A stretch of 64,000 nt of DNA. It comes from Granulicella sp. WH15 (GTDB lineage Bacteria > Acidobacteriota > Terriglobia > Terriglobales > Acidobacteriaceae). The stretch covers positions 3,782,001 through 3,846,000 of the forward strand of contig NZ_CP042596.1 of the NCBI RefSeq assembly GCF_009914315.1. The letters run 5' to 3'. The notes beneath the pieces are model-generated. The model was not told where the DNA came from, did no database searches, and saw only the letters and a list, made by a program, of their open reading frames with translations. Positions 63,824 to 64,000 of this stretch are shown piece by piece (the stretch's first letter is position 1; the number at the start of each line of letters is the position of its first letter). The translations under genes were made by a program, and so were the position numbers.

Positions 63824-63839
63824 GTGCGACTCGTTGCTC

Positions 63840-64000
63840 TTAGAAAGAGAACTGCAATGAGCTGGAGATCGTCCGCGGGGGCGCCAGGTGAGCCGTGTTG
63901 CTGCTAGCGTTCGTCCCCGTAATATCGCCCGCCGCAATCGTGGAGTAGTAGCGCACGTTGCCCAGGTTGTTCGCCGTAAACCGCAGCGTGGCCAGTTTGG
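63840..64000 (-). CDS. TonB-dependent receptor (C-terminal end only)
   Basis: The last 53 codons of a minus-strand gene that continues beyond the window. Translation gives LRFTANNLGNVRYYSTI, then HLAPPRTISSSLQFSF and stop. A beta-strand repeat ending in an aromatic residue (F) with the preceding LGN...Y and APPRT is the typical last strand of outer-membrane TonB-dependent receptors/porins. Substrate unknown. Its own terminator follows directly. Confidence 0.8.
   Translation of the reverse strand, partial: KLATLRFTANNLGNVRYYSTIAAGDITGTNASSNTAHLAPPRTISSSLQFSF

Overview
The window looks like chromosomal DNA from a GC-rich soil bacterium of the Acidobacteriota, most likely the Terriglobia/Acidobacteriales lineage (Granulicella, Edaphobacter or Terriglobus-like). 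This placement is inference from protein character, not a database result. It rests on several conserved-hypothetical families I associate with that group, a TonB-dependent receptor ending in the typical FSF tail, the mix of plant-polymer and drug-efflux functions, and intergenic repeats carrying a GTCCGGGC-TTTA-GCCCGGAC palindrome. Most of the DNA is ordinary housekeeping chromosome. There is no phage, plasmid, CRISPR array or recognisable transposase.

Layout. 1-3.2 kb: the start of 2-oxoglutarate dehydrogenase E1 (minus), a secreted unknown protein and a CspA-type cold-shock protein. 3.4-10.1 kb (minus): cmk, a winged-helix-like protein with a 400-residue FG/GKP/GDRP disordered tail, mutL and pyk. 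10.3-13.5 kb (minus): BrkB membrane protein, periplasmic thioredoxin and acyl-CoA carboxylase beta subunit. 13.7-14.7 kb: nicotinamidase and a small GY-rich secreted protein. 14.8-21.9 kb: a complete RND efflux operon (permease, adaptor, outer-membrane factor) divergent from a LysR regulator. 21.9-24.8 kb (minus): ECF sigma factor, HEAT-repeat anti-sigma factor and PDZ protein. 24.9-34.2 kb: RNase H-like protein, S41 peptidase, serA, Hsp15-like S4 protein, an orphan membrane protein, a GSP_synth ATP-grasp enzyme, YqeY, FmdB and two unknown proteins. 34.3-43.5 kb: APC permease, Fcy1-type cytosine deaminase, gatB, ligA, YdjM-like and other membrane proteins, and mogA. 43.8-50 kb: a TonB-like protein with a coupled 48-residue membrane peptide, aldo/keto reductase, MBL hydrolase and a cell-wall amidase. 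50-55.4 kb: a DUF6599-like protein, a promoter-terminator pair that may be a small RNA or attenuator, GH28 pectinase, tRNA-Thr(CGT), MFS exporter and an isochorismatase pseudogene. 55.4-64 kb: a very large cytoplasmic GH13 enzyme, a diguanylate cyclase, a FecR-like GY-rich protein, lipocalin, a molybdate/tungstate-binding-like protein and the end of a TonB-dependent receptor.

The most unusual content lies between the genes. At least twelve intergenic repeats fall into two linked families. One is a structured A/B mosaic whose hairpins show compensatory base changes between copies. The other (C) is MITE-like, with terminal inverted repeats of about 55-60 bp around a ~180 bp centre, and also occurs as solo ends. 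Both families end in the same hairpin core, GCAC-GAA-GTGC. They sit at gene 3' ends, beside terminators, and generate many spurious ORFs.
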